A stretch of DNA of 43,120 nt from an uncultured Acetatifactor sp. (GCA_947625475.1 CANQOL010000029.1:1-43120), one strand, 5' to 3'. Positions 23,701 to 33,108 are shown, counted from the stretch's first letter. Numbers and translations are program-made. The notes: generated by a model from the sequence alone, not told the origin.

Positions 23701-24372
23701 ATGAAAAAAATACTATTGGTTGAAGATGATCCGGCGATTGTTTCATCTCTCACTGTATTTATGAAAAATGAAGGTTATTTGGTGGACGGTGCAGATGGCC
23801 AGCGAAGCGCTTTGGAAAAACTTGCTCAGAGGCAATATGACATTGTGCTTTTGGATATTTCTTTACATGACGGAAATGGATTCAGCACTTGTTCAGCCAT
23901 TAAAAGCCAAAAAGATATTCCGATTATTTTTTTAACCGCCAACGATGATGAATTTAGTGTTGTCAGCGGGTTGGAATTGGGAGCTGATGATTATATCTGC
24001 AAGCCATTCCGTCCGAGAGAATTGCTGGCAAGAATCAGCACTGTTCTGCGCAGGGCGAACGGCAAGAGCGAATACCTTGTTTGTAAAGATATTACGGTTG
24101 ATGTCCAAAAAGCGATTGTCCGCAAAGAAAATACAGAAATATTCCTTTCGGCACTGGAATACCGTCTGCTGTTGGTTTTTTTACAGAATCCGGGAATCGT
24201 CTTTTCGAGGAAAAAACTTCTCGAAATGATCTGGGATGCCACGGGCGAATTTATCAATGATAATACATTAACTGTCTATATCAAAAGACTGCGGGATAAA
24301 ATAGAAACGAATCCGCAGGAGCCAAAGATCCTATTAACGGTCCGCGGGCTTGGATATAAGGCTGGAGATTAG
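23701..24372 (+). CDS. Response regulator (OmpR family)
   Basis: DNA-binding response regulator of 223 residues. The receiver has EDD (8-10), phospho-acceptor Asp52 (LLDISLHDGNGF) and the CKPFRPREL lysine. The winged helix has LSALEYRLLLVFLQNPG, INDNTLTVYIKRLRDKI and TVRGLGYKAG. The frame opens at 23659, but the ATG at 23701 starts the receiver normally (MKKILLVEDD), with AGGAA upstream. The kinase gene starts 1 base after the stop. The probable target is the ABC transporter downstream. The TetR-like operator in its promoter adds a second possible input. Confidence 0.93.
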   Translation: MKKILLVEDDPAIVSSLTVFMKNEGYLVDGADGQRSALEKLAQRQYDIVLLDISLHDGNGFSTCSAIKSQKDIPIIFLTANDDEFSVVSGLELGADDYICKPFRPRELLARISTVLRRANGKSEYLVCKDITVDVQKAIVRKENTEIFLSALEYRLLLVFLQNPGIVFSRKKLLEMIWDATGEFINDNTLTVYIKRLRDKIETNPQEPKILLTVRGLGYKAGD

Positions 24373-24373
24373 T

Positions 24374-25381
24374 ATGGATTTTCTGCGGAATAAAGAAATT
24401 CGGTCACAAATAGGGCTATGCGGTGTCATTACGGTTATAAGCGGTATTTTGGGCTTTTTCCTTTGCGGAGCGTTTTGCTGGATCCCGTTTTTAACCGGCT
24501 GCATTGTCAGCGGTATCTCATTGGTTTTTACCTATCGGCGCTATGAAAAAATTTCTTCTTTAAGCCAGGATATTGACAGGCTGTTGCATGGGGAAGAAAG
24601 CATTCGCTTTGATGATTATGCCGAGGGTGAGTTAGCTGTTTTGGGAAATGAGATTTCAAAGATGACGCTGCGGCTTTTAGAACAGTCAGAACAGCTGCGA
24701 AAAGATAAAAATTATCTGGCGGATTCTTTGGCAGATATTTCTCACCAATTAAAGACACCGTTAACTTCCCTTGAGGTACTGAATGCCGCCCTTTCACAAG
24801 AAGGCATCGACGAGGAACAGCGATCTGTGCTGCTGCAGGAACAGTTGAGTCTGCTGTCGCGCATGGAATGGCTGATTGCCGTTTTGCTGAAATTGTCACG
24901 TTTAGATGCGGGGACAATAGAGTTTGAGGAAAAAACTTTCTCTGTGGGAGAATTGGTTCGGCAGGCAGCGGCCGCCTTTGACGTAACGCTCGATCTTAAA
25001 AATATTACCATGAATCTTTCTGATCTGCCGGAAATCCAATTGTGCGGGGATATCAAGTGGCTTGCGGAGGCGTTGTCGAATGTTATAAAAAACTGTATAG
25101 AAAGCACGCCGCCCGGCGGGCAGATCAAAATCAGCGCGGAAGAAAATGCGATGTATGTGAAACTATATATTATGGATAACGGAAGCGGAATTCCGAAAGA
25201 AGATATTCCTCATTTGTTCGAGCGTTTTTACCGTGGGAAAAATTCCGATCAAAACGGCGTTGGGATTGGTTTGTCGTTAGCGAAAACCATCATTACCCAG
25301 CAGAATGGAACCATTACAGTGGAAAACCAAATACCGCAGGGAGCAAAATTTACAATCTGCTTTTCCAAAGGGATCGCCTGA
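24374..25381 (+). CDS. Sensor histidine kinase
   Basis: Membrane kinase of 335 residues. Two membrane helices (about 13-34 and 37-54) with a tiny loop lead to a short linker and the phospho-acceptor His124 in DISHQLKTPLTS. ATP-binding motifs are NVIKNCIEST, DNGSGIP, FERFYRG and GVGIGLSLAKTI. The near absence of an outer loop suggests sensing within the membrane or through a transporter. The ATG at 24374 has GGAG 6 bases upstream; the frame opens a little earlier inside the regulator gene. It is coupled to the response regulator (1-base gap). Its stop lies within a terminator hairpin. Confidence 0.93.
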   Translation: MDFLRNKEIRSQIGLCGVITVISGILGFFLCGAFCWIPFLTGCIVSGISLVFTYRRYEKISSLSQDIDRLLHGEESIRFDDYAEGELAVLGNEISKMTLRLLEQSEQLRKDKNYLADSLADISHQLKTPLTSLEVLNAALSQEGIDEEQRSVLLQEQLSLLSRMEWLIAVLLKLSRLDAGTIEFEEKTFSVGELVRQAAAAFDVTLDLKNITMNLSDLPEIQLCGDIKWLAEALSNVIKNCIESTPPGGQIKISAEENAMYVKLYIMDNGSGIPKEDIPHLFERFYRGKNSDQNGVGIGLSLAKTIITQQNGTITVENQIPQGAKFTICFSKGIA

Positions 25382-25396
25382 TGCGATTCCTTTTTT
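25370..25396 (+). terminator. Terminator between kinase and ABC transporter genes
   Basis: An 8-bp stem with one wobble, GGGATCGC (25370-25377) with GCGATTCC (25383-25390), has a 5-base loop containing the kinase stop and is followed by TTTTTT (25391-25396). Confidence 0.75.
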
Positions 25397-25409
25397 GTAA
25401 AGTGACGTT

Positions 25410-25489
25410 TTTGTTATGAAATCGTAATGCCAAAGTCACCTTGCGCTGCTATGATTTTTATCAGATGGGAGTCAATCCCCATCTGATAA
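25410..25489 (+). promoter_or_regulatory. Regulated leader of the ABC transporter operon
   Basis: After the terminator comes GTTATGAAATCGTAATG, a half-site pattern common for OmpR-type regulators, then TATGAT (25450-25455) as a possible -10 without a good -35. This fits activator dependence. The leader then forms a 12-bp perfect hairpin: TTATCAGATGGG (25458-25469) with CCCATCTGATAA (25478-25489). The assignment to the upstream regulator is an inference. Confidence 0.45.
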
Positions 25490-25530
25490 ACGCTCCGCAA
25501 TATAGGAAAATACTCACGGGGGACCAAGCT

Positions 25531-26211
25531 ATGGAAATTTTAAGAGTCGAACATGTCTGCAAGACATACGGTACAGGTGAAACTGCCGTCAATGTATTGA
25601 CGGATATTTCCTTTTCCGTACAAAAGGGAGAATTTGTGGCAATCATCGGCGCATCGGGTTCGGGCAAATCTACCCTGCTTCATATTCTTGGCGGGATTGA
25701 CCGGCCCACATCCGGCGAAGTATTTGTAGACGGGCAAAGCGTGTATGAGCGGACGGAAGATCAGCTTGCTGTGTTCCGCAGACGGCAGGTAGGGCTGATC
25801 TATCAATTCTATAACCTGATTCCGGTTTTGAATGTAGAGGAAAATATCACCCTGCCTGTCAGATTGGACGGACGAAAAATAAACAAAAAGCGTCTGGCGG
25901 GATTGCTTCAGGTATTGGGGCTGACAAGGCGCAGGAGGTATTTGCCGAGTCAGCTTTCAGGAGGGCAGCAGCAGCGCGTGGCGATCGGCCGTGCGCTTAT
26001 GAATGCGCCTGCCATTCTTTTGGCGGATGAGCCTACCGGCAATCTGGACACGCAAAATACACAAGAGATCATGCAGCTTTTGGAAGCGTCCCACAAAGCC
26101 TACAGGCAGACCATTATTCTGATTACCCATGACCCGGAGATTGCATTGCAGACGGATCGGATTTTGGAAATCCAGGACGGGAAGCTGATCAGGGATGAGG
26201 TGATTCGCTGA
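25531..26211 (+). CDS. ABC transporter ATP-binding protein (MacB/LolD type)
   Basis: ATPase of 226 residues. Walker A is GASGSGKST (40-48), the Q-loop is YQFYNL, the signature is LSGGQQQR, Walker B is [12 protein letters not shown], and the switch His is in [22 protein letters not shown] marks the MacB/FtsE/BceA-like class that drives FtsX-type permeases without moving solute through the usual channel. The frame opens at 25441, but the ATG at 25531 starts at [14 protein letters not shown] with GGGGGA upstream. Its stop overlaps the permease start by one base. It probably serves peptide-antibiotic defence or lipoprotein handling. Confidence 0.94.
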   Translation: MEILRVEHVCKTYGTGETAVNVLTDISFSVQKGEFVAIIGASGSGKSTLLHILGGIDRPTSGEVFVDGQSVYERTEDQLAVFRRRQVGLIYQFYNLIPVLNVEENITLPVRLDGRKINKKRLAGLLQVLGLTRRRRYLPSQLSGGQQQRVAIGRALMNAPAILLADEPTGNLDTQNTQEIMQLLEASHKAYRQTIILITHDPEIALQTDRILEIQDGKLIRDEVIR

Positions 26212-28721
26212 TGGAGATGATGTTCACACTTACACTAAGGATTCTGAAACGAAATTGGAAACGTACCCTTCTTACTGTCTGCACCATCATTCTTTCGGTA
26301 GGTATGATGACTGCTGTTTTGTGCGGCGGCTGGTCAATGCTTAGATTTTTGCAGGAGAAAGAAAAGCGATATGGCGGTGATTATGCGTATCGGATTGAGA
26401 TTCCATCACAGCAGCAGGCAGAAAAACTCATGCGGGGAAAGAATGTCGAAGATGTATCGCTGTTCCGGTTTGCCGGAAGCAGCTTTTACGGCGAGCCGTC
26501 CAATCAAACATTGCTTGCCGTCGCGGAGATCAATGAGGCATTTGTGGAAAACTTTTCTTTGGAACAGTACTTGTTGGAGGGACGGTTCCCATTCAATGAA
26601 AATGAAATAGTCCTGACACAGGATTTTATAGAGGATAACGGACTGGCATGTTCCGTTGGCGATACGATACGGCTTTCTCTCGGTGCGCGGGTGTGGGATG
26701 AGATCCATACAGAATTATACGGCTTGGTAAATTATCTTGGGGAACGGGAAAGTTTTCATCCAAATGCAGAGAGGACATATACCATAGTTGGGATTGTGTC
26801 TGAAATGAATGAATCTAAGACAGCCAGTGAGTTCAATGCTTTTAGTGGGATGGGCAGCGATGGAGGTGCTCTATCAGCGTTTGTAACATGCAATCCTATT
26901 TCCAAGTCTGTATACTCTGAGGCGGAGGAAAATGCAAAGGCAGTTGGAGGCCAGGTGTCAGCATTCCATTCTGAGCTGCTTTTGTATCACGGTGTTACGG
27001 GCGGCAGGGGCGCTGCAAAGATTCTTGCGGCTGTGGGCGCCGTTATTGTATTGCTGATGGCTGCCTGCTCGGCAATGATCAGCAATGTCCTCTCCATCTC
27101 TTTGCAGGAACGCATCAGACAGCTTGGTATGCTTGCAAGTATTGGCGCTTCCCGCAGACAGAAAAAAGCCAGCGTCACCATAGAGGCCCTTATGCTCGGT
27201 GTGATAGGGATTCCATTTGGCATATTATTTGGTCTGGGATTAACCTCTGTTGTTCTGGCAGTGATACGAATTTCTTTTGAGGCCGCTTTTACTTTTGGCG
27301 CACTTGGATTGAGGACGCATATTCATTGGATGATTCTTCTCCTGGGGGGCATTTCAGGGATTGGCTCCTTGTTCTTTGCCTGCCAGGTCCCGGGGAAAAT
27401 GGCTTCCAAGGTTACCGTGATTGACACATTGAAGCAGTCAGATGTGTATCAGGCAAAGCGGGAAAGCACTTCTCACGGGAAAGTAATGTCTCTCTTTTTC
27501 GGAATATATGGCGCGTTGGCTTCCAAAAATATTTACCGGAATCCGAGGCGGTTTCATGCTGTCACAATGTCCATATTTTCAGCGGTTGTCCTTGGGCTGT
27601 CCTTGTATAGTTTTTCGGATTTTATGCTTTTCCAAACATCAATGGACATGAAGGAAGATGGTTCAAGCTATACGGATGTGGAAGCCGCGATCCCCTATAA
27701 AGATTTGCAGAGGGCCGTAAAAGCAATTTCTGATGAGGGCTTATCGGCAGATATATCATACCGAATATCCCGATATATGACAGCAGCATTTGAGGAAGCA
27801 TCCATCAATCCTGATATGGCTGGATACTTTATCAATGGGGAACTTGCGGAATTCTATGTTGTGGGTATGGATGAAGAACATTTATATGCTCTCTGCGAGG
27901 AAAACAACATAGATTATGCGGCGTATAATACGGAATCAGATCACGGAATACTGATCAACCGTGCAGCCGGGAATTACGGCCCTGCCCCCAACCGTGTCGT
28001 GATTGGTTCCCCGTTTTTGCTTGAAAGGGGAGCCGAGATAGAACTGGAATACGGGGATAACAGGAAAAGAGTTATTGTTCAGGATGTTGTTAATGGCAAT
28101 AACGCTGATATTCAGTCACAGTTGGTCCGGGACAGGGCAGTCCTGATCGTCCCAATGTCCTATTTTGACTGGCTGCTGAACGGTGACACCTATATTGAAC
28201 TTGCGATTGACACGCCGCAGCACGGACAAGTCACGGAATGCTTGGCGGATATGGGAGTTTTCCAAGTATTTGATGTGGCAAAAACAACTGAAAATTCCCG
28301 GCAGATCTATACGCTTCTCAAAATGATGGTCTGCATTTTTACAGTCTTAATGACTATGATCATTGGATTGAATGTCTGTAATACGATGGCAAATACAATC
28401 CATGTGCGCAGAAATGAATTCGCGGTACTGCGTTCTGTTGGCAAGACCGCTGCCTGCCTGAAGAAAATGCTGCTTTTAGAATCTGCGCTGTACGGCGTAA
28501 AGTCGCTCCTATTTGCAGTACCGATCAGTCTGGCGATCCATTATATGATGTACCTGCTGATCTCAAAAGGAATGACGCCGTTTCTGTTTTATATTAAGTG
28601 GGGTGCATACGGAATTGCCGTTATGACGGTTATCATTGTAGTGGTGATGGCAATGTTGTTTTCACTGCGCAGTGCAGAGAAGGTTGAAATGGTTGAGGAA
28701 CTGAAAATGGGAAGTATCTAA
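26211..28721 (+). CDS. FtsX-type ABC transporter permease
   Basis: Membrane protein of 836 residues with two FtsX-like halves. One N-terminal helix (about 15-38) is followed by a large extracytoplasmic domain, a helix group at about 265-395 (with the coupling text RIRQLGMLASIGASRRQKK), another helix near 440-470, a second outer domain, and a C-terminal helix group at about 700-825 (RRNEFAVLRSVGKT). This is longer than a BceB permease and closer to the double-FtsX export or detoxification type. It is paired with the ATPase (1-base overlap). Substrate unknown. Control by the upstream two-component pair is likely. Confidence 0.93.
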   Translation: MEMMFTLTLRILKRNWKRTLLTVCTIILSVGMMTAVLCGGWSMLRFLQEKEKRYGGDYAYRIEIPSQQQAEKLMRGKNVEDVSLFRFAGSSFYGEPSNQTLLAVAEINEAFVENFSLEQYLLEGRFPFNENEIVLTQDFIEDNGLACSVGDTIRLSLGARVWDEIHTELYGLVNYLGERESFHPNAERTYTIVGIVSEMNESKTASEFNAFSGMGSDGGALSAFVTCNPISKSVYSEAEENAKAVGGQVSAFHSELLLYHGVTGGRGAAKILAAVGAVIVLLMAACSAMISNVLSISLQERIRQLGMLASIGASRRQKKASVTIEALMLGVIGIPFGILFGLGLTSVVLAVIRISFEAAFTFGALGLRTHIHWMILLLGGISGIGSLFFACQVPGKMASKVTVIDTLKQSDVYQAKRESTSHGKVMSLFFGIYGALASKNIYRNPRRFHAVTMSIFSAVVLGLSLYSFSDFMLFQTSMDMKEDGSSYTDVEAAIPYKDLQRAVKAISDEGLSADISYRISRYMTAAFEEASINPDMAGYFINGELAEFYVVGMDEEHLYALCEENNIDYAAYNTESDHGILINRAAGNYGPAPNRVVIGSPFLLERGAEIELEYGDNRKRVIVQDVVNGNNADIQSQLVRDRAVLIVPMSYFDWLLNGDTYIELAIDTPQHGQVTECLADMGVFQVFDVAKTTENSRQIYTLLKMMVCIFTVLMTMIIGLNVCNTMANTIHVRRNEFAVLRSVGKTAACLKKMLLLESALYGVKSLLFAVPISLAIHYMMYLLISKGMTPFLFYIKWGAYGIAVMTVIIVVVMAMLFSLRSAEKVEMVEELKMGSI

Positions 28722-28737
28722 AAAAACCAGCGGGTAA

Positions 28738-28783
28738 AACGGCTGAATCCGTTCTTTTCGTTCCTCCCATAGTGTGTTATAAT
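28738..28783 (+). promoter_or_regulatory. Weak terminator followed by TATAAT box
   Basis: AACGG (28738-28742) with CCGTT (28749-28753) and TTTT may end the permease transcript. A TATAAT at 28778-28783 (within TGTGTTATAATG) is a clear -10 for the next gene, with no good -35. CCTCCC before it and GGGAGG after it form a 6-bp inverted repeat around the -10. Confidence 0.4.
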
Positions 28784-28831
28784 GCCCATAGGGAGGGATT
28801 GGGGTTTGTCAGATGGATAAGGAGGAGGCTT

Positions 28832-29962
28832 ATGATTTACAAGGACTTTCAAACCGAAAAGTTATCTGCCCTGGGCATGGGGGCCATGCGCCTGCCGGTG
28901 GCGGACAATGACGACAGCCGGATCGATGTCCCGGCTGTGGAGGAGATGGTGGATTACGCCATGGCCCACGGCGTCAATTATTATGACACAGCCTGGGGCT
29001 ACCACGGCGGGAACTCCGAGACCGTACTGGGCAGGGCCCTTGGCAGGCATCCAAGGGACAGCTATTATCTGGCGGACAAGTTCCCCGGCTACGACCTTGC
29101 CAATATGCCGAAGGTCAGGGAGATTTTTGAGCGGCAGCTGGAAAAGTGCGGGGTGGAATATTTTGACTTCTACCTCTGCCACAATGTGTGTGAGATGAAC
29201 ATAGACGCCTATCTGGACCCGAAATTTGGGATTGTTTCCTATCTGCTGGAGCAGAAGAGGGCGGGACGCATCCGGCACTTAGGCTTTTCCGGCCACGGAG
29301 CGGTTCCCGTTTTGGAGCGTTTCCTGGATGCCTGGGGCGCAGAGATGGAGTTTGGCCAGATTCAGTTAAACTACCTGGACTGGACCTTCCAGGACGCCAA
29401 GGGCAAGATGGAGCTGCTGAATCGGTGGAATATCCCTGTGTGGGTGATGGAGCCTCTGCGGGGCGGAAGGCTGGCGGATCTCCCGGAGGCAGACGCACAA
29501 AGGCTGCGCAGCCTGCGGCCAAAGGAAACGGTCCCGGCCTGGGCCTTCCGGTTTTTGCAGACGCTGCCCGGCGTTACCGTGACCCTGTCCGGCATGTCCA
29601 GCCCGGAGCAGCTGCGCCAGAATATCCGCACCTTCGAGACCCAGGCGCCTCTTTCGGAGGGGGAGATGCAGACGCTCCTTGCCATGGCGGAGGGAATGCT
29701 CAGCGGACGCCTGCCCTGTACCGCATGCCGCTACTGTGTCAGCCACTGCCCCAGAGGGCTTGATATTCCGAGGCTTCTGGAGCTGTATAATGAGCACAGC
29801 TTCACCGGCGGCGGTTTCATCGCCCCCATGGCCTTGATGGCAGTGCCGGAGGAGAAGCACCCTTCCGCCTGCATCGGCTGCAGAAGCTGTGAGAGGGTCT
29901 GCCCTCAGCAGATTCCCATTTCCCGGGCCATGGCGGATTTTGCCGACAGGCTGAAGGGCTGA
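28832..29962 (+). CDS. Aldo/keto reductase with C-terminal 4Fe-4S domain
   Basis: Redox enzyme of 376 residues with the same layout as the protein at 18546. The barrel tetrad is Asp52 and Tyr57 ([10 protein letters not shown]), Lys83 (ADKFPG) and His117 (LCHNV). The C-terminal part has two cluster motifs, [12 protein letters not shown] and [12 protein letters not shown]. The ATG at 28832 follows GGAGGAGG; the longer frame from 28772 is not supported. It is followed 20 bases later by the GH2 enzyme. The two may be cotranscribed, which would fit processing of a sugar or glycoside aglycone, but that is a guess. Confidence 0.93.
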   Translation: MIYKDFQTEKLSALGMGAMRLPVADNDDSRIDVPAVEEMVDYAMAHGVNYYDTAWGYHGGNSETVLGRALGRHPRDSYYLADKFPGYDLANMPKVREIFERQLEKCGVEYFDFYLCHNVCEMNIDAYLDPKFGIVSYLLEQKRAGRIRHLGFSGHGAVPVLERFLDAWGAEMEFGQIQLNYLDWTFQDAKGKMELLNRWNIPVWVMEPLRGGRLADLPEADAQRLRSLRPKETVPAWAFRFLQTLPGVTVTLSGMSSPEQLRQNIRTFETQAPLSEGEMQTLLAMAEGMLSGRLPCTACRYCVSHCPRGLDIPRLLELYNEHSFTGGGFIAPMALMAVPEEKHPSACIGCRSCERVCPQQIPISRAMADFADRLKG

Positions 29963-29982
29963 CGGGAGCGGAAAGGATACCC

Positions 29983-31770
29983 ATGAAAGCGGAAGAAAAG
30001 GAAAATGTGTCCGACATTCATCTGGAGGACTATCTGGAGGAATATGAGGCCCTGCAGTCCACGGCGGAGGATATGATATTCGACGGCGGCCGCCGGAAGG
30101 AATCCCTAAACGGGGCCTGGCATTATGCGGTGGACTGGTATGACACCTGCCTTCGCCAGCACTGGTATGAAGAGAACCGATACGACGATGCCGGATTTAC
30201 CCTGCCGGTGGATTATTCCTTTGAGGAATGGCCGGTTATGAATCTGCCCTGCTGCTGGAATACGCAGAGGGAGCTGTTTGCGCTCTACGAGGGGAGTATG
30301 GTGTTTACGCGCACCTTCCGGTATGAGGTGGAGGGCAGGGAGAGGGTATTTTTAAAAATCGGCGCCGCAAATTATGTGTGCAGAGTTTTCTTAAACAGAC
30401 AATACATCGGTATGCATAGGGGAGGCTCCACGCCCGCCTATTTTGAACTGACGGAGTACCTGCAGAGGGAAAACCGGATCCTGATCCAGGCGGACAGCAC
30501 GCGCCGCCCCCAGCAGGTGCCCACAGAGAATACGGACTGGTTTAATTACGGAGGAGTGTATCGGGATCTGGAGCTGATCCGCGTGCCGGCTATCTTTATC
30601 AAGCGGTTTCAGATTGCCCTTGTGCCGGACGGCACCTTTGGAAGGATCCGGGCGAGAGTCCGGCTCTCGGAACCTGTGGATGAGAAGGCCGAGCTGCTGA
30701 TTCCAGAGCTGTCAGTGTGCGAGAGGATTTCCGTTGTAAACGGTGAGGGCGAGGCAGTCTTTGAGGCCAGGCCGGTTCTGTGGGAGCCGGAGAGGCCGAA
30801 GCTCTACCATGTCACTCTCCTTTGCGGGGAGGACAGGGTCAGCGATCAGGTGGGCTTTCGGGAGATCCGCACAAAGGGGCGGGAGATCTTGCTGAACGGG
30901 AGGCCGATTTTCCTCCGGGGCGTCAGCTGCCATGAGGAGAGCGTGGCCCACGGCAAGGCTCTGACAGGAGAAGAGAGAGGGGAAACCGTCCGTCTGGCAA
31001 AGGAGCTGGGGTGTAATTTTATCCGGCTTGCCCATTATCCTCACGACGAGGACATGGCGCGTCTCGCCGACAGGGAGGGGATCCTGCTGTGGGAGGAAAT
31101 CCCGGTATATTGGGCCATCCGCTTTTCCCGGGAGGAAACCTACGAGGACGCCCAGAATCAGCTGCAGGAGCTGATCTGCCGGGATTGGAACCGGGCCAGT
31201 GTGATCATATGGTCCGTGGGTAACGAAAATGCGGACACGGATGAGAGGCTCTCCTTTATGAAGCGTCTGGCGGACTGCGCCCACAGGGCCGACGAGACCA
31301 GGATGGTTTCCGCCGCCTGCCTGGTCAGCTTTGAGAAGCTGGCCATCGCCGACCGTCTGGCGGAATCTTTGGATATCATCGGACTCAATGAGTATTTTGG
31401 CTGGTATGCCCCTGATTTCTCCCAGCTTCCGAAGCTCTTTGCCAACAGCAGCCCCGAAAAGCCGGTGATCATCACGGAATTTGGGGCGGACGCGCTGCCG
31501 GGACACCACGGGACGGTGCAGGACAAGGGGACGGAAGAGTGCCAGGCCTATGTGTTTGAAAGGCAGATCCAGGTGCTCCGGGGGATCGGGTATGTAAAGG
31601 GGATGACTCCCTGGATTCTGTACGATTTCCGCTGCCCCAGGCGGACCGCGGCCATCCAGGGGTACTATAACCGCAAGGGGCTGCTTTCGCCGGACAAGCA
31701 GTACAGAAAGAAGGCTTTTTGGGTGCTGCAGGCGTTTTATCGGGAAGACCCCGTGCCGCCGGCCGGGTGA
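29983..31770 (+). CDS. GH2 family beta-glucuronidase (probable)
   Basis: Retaining glycosidase of 595 residues, close to the 603 of E. coli GusA. Order: sugar-binding jelly roll (about 40-200, ending [18 protein letters not shown]), an immunoglobulin-like domain (200-295), then a TIM barrel. Acid/base Glu415 is in WSVGNEN and nucleophile Glu499 in ITEFGAD. Near the end NRKG gives Asn563 and Lys565, matching the N-x-K pair (Asn566/Lys568 in E. coli) that recognises the glucuronate carboxylate and separates glucuronidases from beta-galactosidases. No signal peptide, so cytoplasmic. It lies 20 bases after the ferredoxin-tailed reductase. A related GH2 activity such as galacturonidase cannot be excluded. 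Confidence 0.85.
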   Translation: MKAEEKENVSDIHLEDYLEEYEALQSTAEDMIFDGGRRKESLNGAWHYAVDWYDTCLRQHWYEENRYDDAGFTLPVDYSFEEWPVMNLPCCWNTQRELFALYEGSMVFTRTFRYEVEGRERVFLKIGAANYVCRVFLNRQYIGMHRGGSTPAYFELTEYLQRENRILIQADSTRRPQQVPTENTDWFNYGGVYRDLELIRVPAIFIKRFQIALVPDGTFGRIRARVRLSEPVDEKAELLIPELSVCERISVVNGEGEAVFEARPVLWEPERPKLYHVTLLCGEDRVSDQVGFREIRTKGREILLNGRPIFLRGVSCHEESVAHGKALTGEERGETVRLAKELGCNFIRLAHYPHDEDMARLADREGILLWEEIPVYWAIRFSREETYEDAQNQLQELICRDWNRASVIIWSVGNENADTDERLSFMKRLADCAHRADETRMVSAACLVSFEKLAIADRLAESLDIIGLNEYFGWYAPDFSQLPKLFANSSPEKPVIITEFGADALPGHHGTVQDKGTEECQAYVFERQIQVLRGIGYVKGMTPWILYDFRCPRRTAAIQGYYNRKGLLSPDKQYRKKAFWVLQAFYREDPVPPAG

Positions 31771-31784
31771 GTGCCGCAAAATAT

Positions 31785-31832
31785 TTATCCGCCGGCTGCC
31801 GGAACGAAAATTCCGGTTTTGCCGGCGGATAA
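31785..31832 (+). terminator. Nested hairpin after the GH2 gene
   Basis: Outer 12-bp stem TTATCCGCCGGC (31785-31796) with GCCGGCGGATAA (31821-31832); inner stem CCGGAA (31799-31804) with TTCCGG (31811-31816), followed by TTTT. Either stem could end transcription before the tRNA genes. Confidence 0.65.
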
Positions 31833-31845
31833 TTCCAGTTTTCTC

Positions 31846-31874
31846 TTGACGGGGAGGCCGATTCGTGGTACACT
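31846..31874 (+). promoter_or_regulatory. Promoter of the tRNA cluster
   Basis: TTGACG (31846-31851), a 17-base spacer and TACACT (31869-31874), 46 bases before tRNA-Glu. Confidence 0.65.
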
Positions 31875-31920
31875 AGTCTCCGTCGGTGACGTGGGTTGGA
31901 GACAACCTGCACTGTAACAA

Positions 31921-31992
31921 GGCTCCATGGTCAAGCGGTTAAGACATCGCCCTTTCACGGCGGTAACACGGGTTCGATTCCCGTTGGAGTCA
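31921..31992 (+). tRNA. tRNA-Glu (TTC)
   Basis: 72-nt cloverleaf. Acceptor GGCTCCA pairs with TGGAGTC, the anticodon loop is CTTTCAC between GCC and GGC stems, and the T-loop is GGTTCGATTCC. CCA is not encoded. Confidence 0.95.
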
Positions 31993-32025
31993 TTCACATG
32001 AGAATGTGAGTCCCGAATGGGTTGC

Positions 32026-32099
32026 GGACCTTTAGCTCAGTTGGTTAGAGCAACCGGCTCATAACCGGTCGGTCCTGGGTTCGAGTCCCCGAAGGTCCA
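32026..32099 (+). tRNA. tRNA-Met (CAT, elongator-like)
   Basis: 74-nt cloverleaf. Acceptor GGACCTT pairs with AAGGTCC, the anticodon stem-loop is ACCGG-CTCATAA-CCGGT, and the T-loop is GGTTCGAGTCC. The standard first acceptor pair argues for elongator Met. A lysidine-modified Ile-CAT tRNA cannot be fully excluded by eye. Confidence 0.92.
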
Positions 32100-32160
32100 T
32101 TGCAAAGCATCCTTTCCGGCGGCGGGAGGTTTGCATGTTCCGCAGCCGCACAACAGATAA

Positions 32161-32234
32161 GGCCCAGTGGCTCAGTTGGTTAGAGCGTCGCCCTGTCACG
32201 GCGAAGGTCGTCGGTTCGAGTCCGATCTGGGTCG
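32161..32234 (+). tRNA. tRNA-Asp (GTC)
   Basis: 74-nt cloverleaf. Acceptor GGCCCAG pairs with CTGGGTC with discriminator G, and the anticodon stem-loop is TCGCC-CTGTCAC-GGCGA. Confidence 0.95.
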
Positions 32235-32237
32235 TTT

Positions 32238-32310
32238 GGGGTCTTAGCTCAGCTGGGAGAGCATCTGCCTTACAAGCAGAGGGTCATAGGTTCGAGTCCT
32301 ATAGGCCCCA
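32238..32310 (+). tRNA. tRNA-Val (TAC)
   Basis: 73-nt cloverleaf. Acceptor GGGGTCT pairs with AGGCCCC, and the anticodon stem-loop is TCTGC-CTTACAA-GCAGA. It starts 3 bases after tRNA-Asp and is followed at once by TTTTTTT, which probably ends the tRNA transcript. Confidence 0.95.
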
Positions 32311-32351
32311 TTTTTTTGTGCAAAAATGTTCACAGTTTTTTCACAAAATAA

Positions 32352-32394
32352 TTAGCACTCACCTCTTGACAGTGCTAACAATGCGTGTTATATT
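32352..32394 (+). promoter_or_regulatory. CIRCE element with embedded hsp20 promoter
   Basis: TTAGCACTC (32352-32360), 9 bases, then CAGTGCTAA (32370-32378) is the CIRCE operator of HrcA with one mismatch in the right arm (consensus GAGTGCTAA). The promoter TTGACA (32366-32371), 17-base spacer, TATATT (32389-32394) has its -35 inside CIRCE, so HrcA binding would block it directly. Confidence 0.9.
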
Positions 32395-32485
32395 ACATTT
32401 AGAACAAGGGAGAGGAAGAAAAATCCCTAGACCTTGTTTGAAAAACAAAAAAACAGAGATAATAAGGTTGAAAGGAGAGATCATT

Positions 32486-32947
32486 ATGTTGCTGCCCAGT
32501 GTATTTGGAAAGGATTTGTTTGACGACTTTTTTGGATTTCCTTTCTATGAGGATAAGGATTTCCAGGATGTGGAGAAGAAGCTGTACGGTCATCGGGCGA
32601 AGAACCTGATGAGCACGGACGTGAAGGAGACGGACAACGGCTTCGAGTTGGAGATGGATCTGCCGGGATTCGACAAGGACGAGGTGAAGGTTTCCCTGGA
32701 GAACGGCTATATGACCATCAGTGCATCCAAGGAGTTAAACAAGGATCAGCAGGAGAAGGAGTCCGGCCGGTATATCCGCAGAGAGCGGTACGCGGGGGCC
32801 TGCCAGAGAAGCTTCTTCGTGGGAGAGGATATGACCCAGGAGGATATCAAGGGAGAGTTCAAACACGGTATCCTGAAGCTTTATATCCCCAAGAAGGAGG
32901 CAAAGCCCGTGGTGGAGGAAAAGAAATATATCCAGCTGGAGGGTTAA
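32486..32947 (+). CDS. hsp20: Hsp20 family small heat-shock protein
   Basis: ATP-independent holdase chaperone of 153 residues. After an N-terminal arm (LFDDFFGFPFYED) comes the alpha-crystallin domain (about 42-140) with TDVKETDNGFELEMDLPGF, ENGYMTISASKE, the GRYIRRERYAGACQRSF turn and FKHGILKLYIPK. The longer open frame upstream only reads through tRNA genes. The ATG at 32486 has AAAGGAGAG before it. Control by HrcA through the CIRCE element is well supported. The gene stands alone and ends at a strong terminator. Confidence 0.95.
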   Translation: MLLPSVFGKDLFDDFFGFPFYEDKDFQDVEKKLYGHRAKNLMSTDVKETDNGFELEMDLPGFDKDEVKVSLENGYMTISASKELNKDQQEKESGRYIRRERYAGACQRSFFVGEDMTQEDIKGEFKHGILKLYIPKKEAKPVVEEKKYIQLEG

Positions 32948-32967
32948 GATTCCAAGGGATTCTGCCG

Positions 32968-33000
32968 GGAGGTACTGTCTTAGGACGGTACCTCCTTTTT
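32968..33000 (+). terminator. Terminator of hsp20
   Basis: A 12-bp stem with one wobble, GGAGGTACTGTC (32968-32979) with GACGGTACCTCC (32984-32995), loop TTAG, then TTTTT. Confidence 0.9.
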
Positions 33001-33108
33001 CTGCGCCCGAATGACTTTCCTGGCGCGGGCAGGCCTCCCCATCCCGGTACAGGGACGGGAATCTGTCCTCCCGGCGCGTGTAGGGAACCTGCCCTACCGG
33101 CGTGGGGG

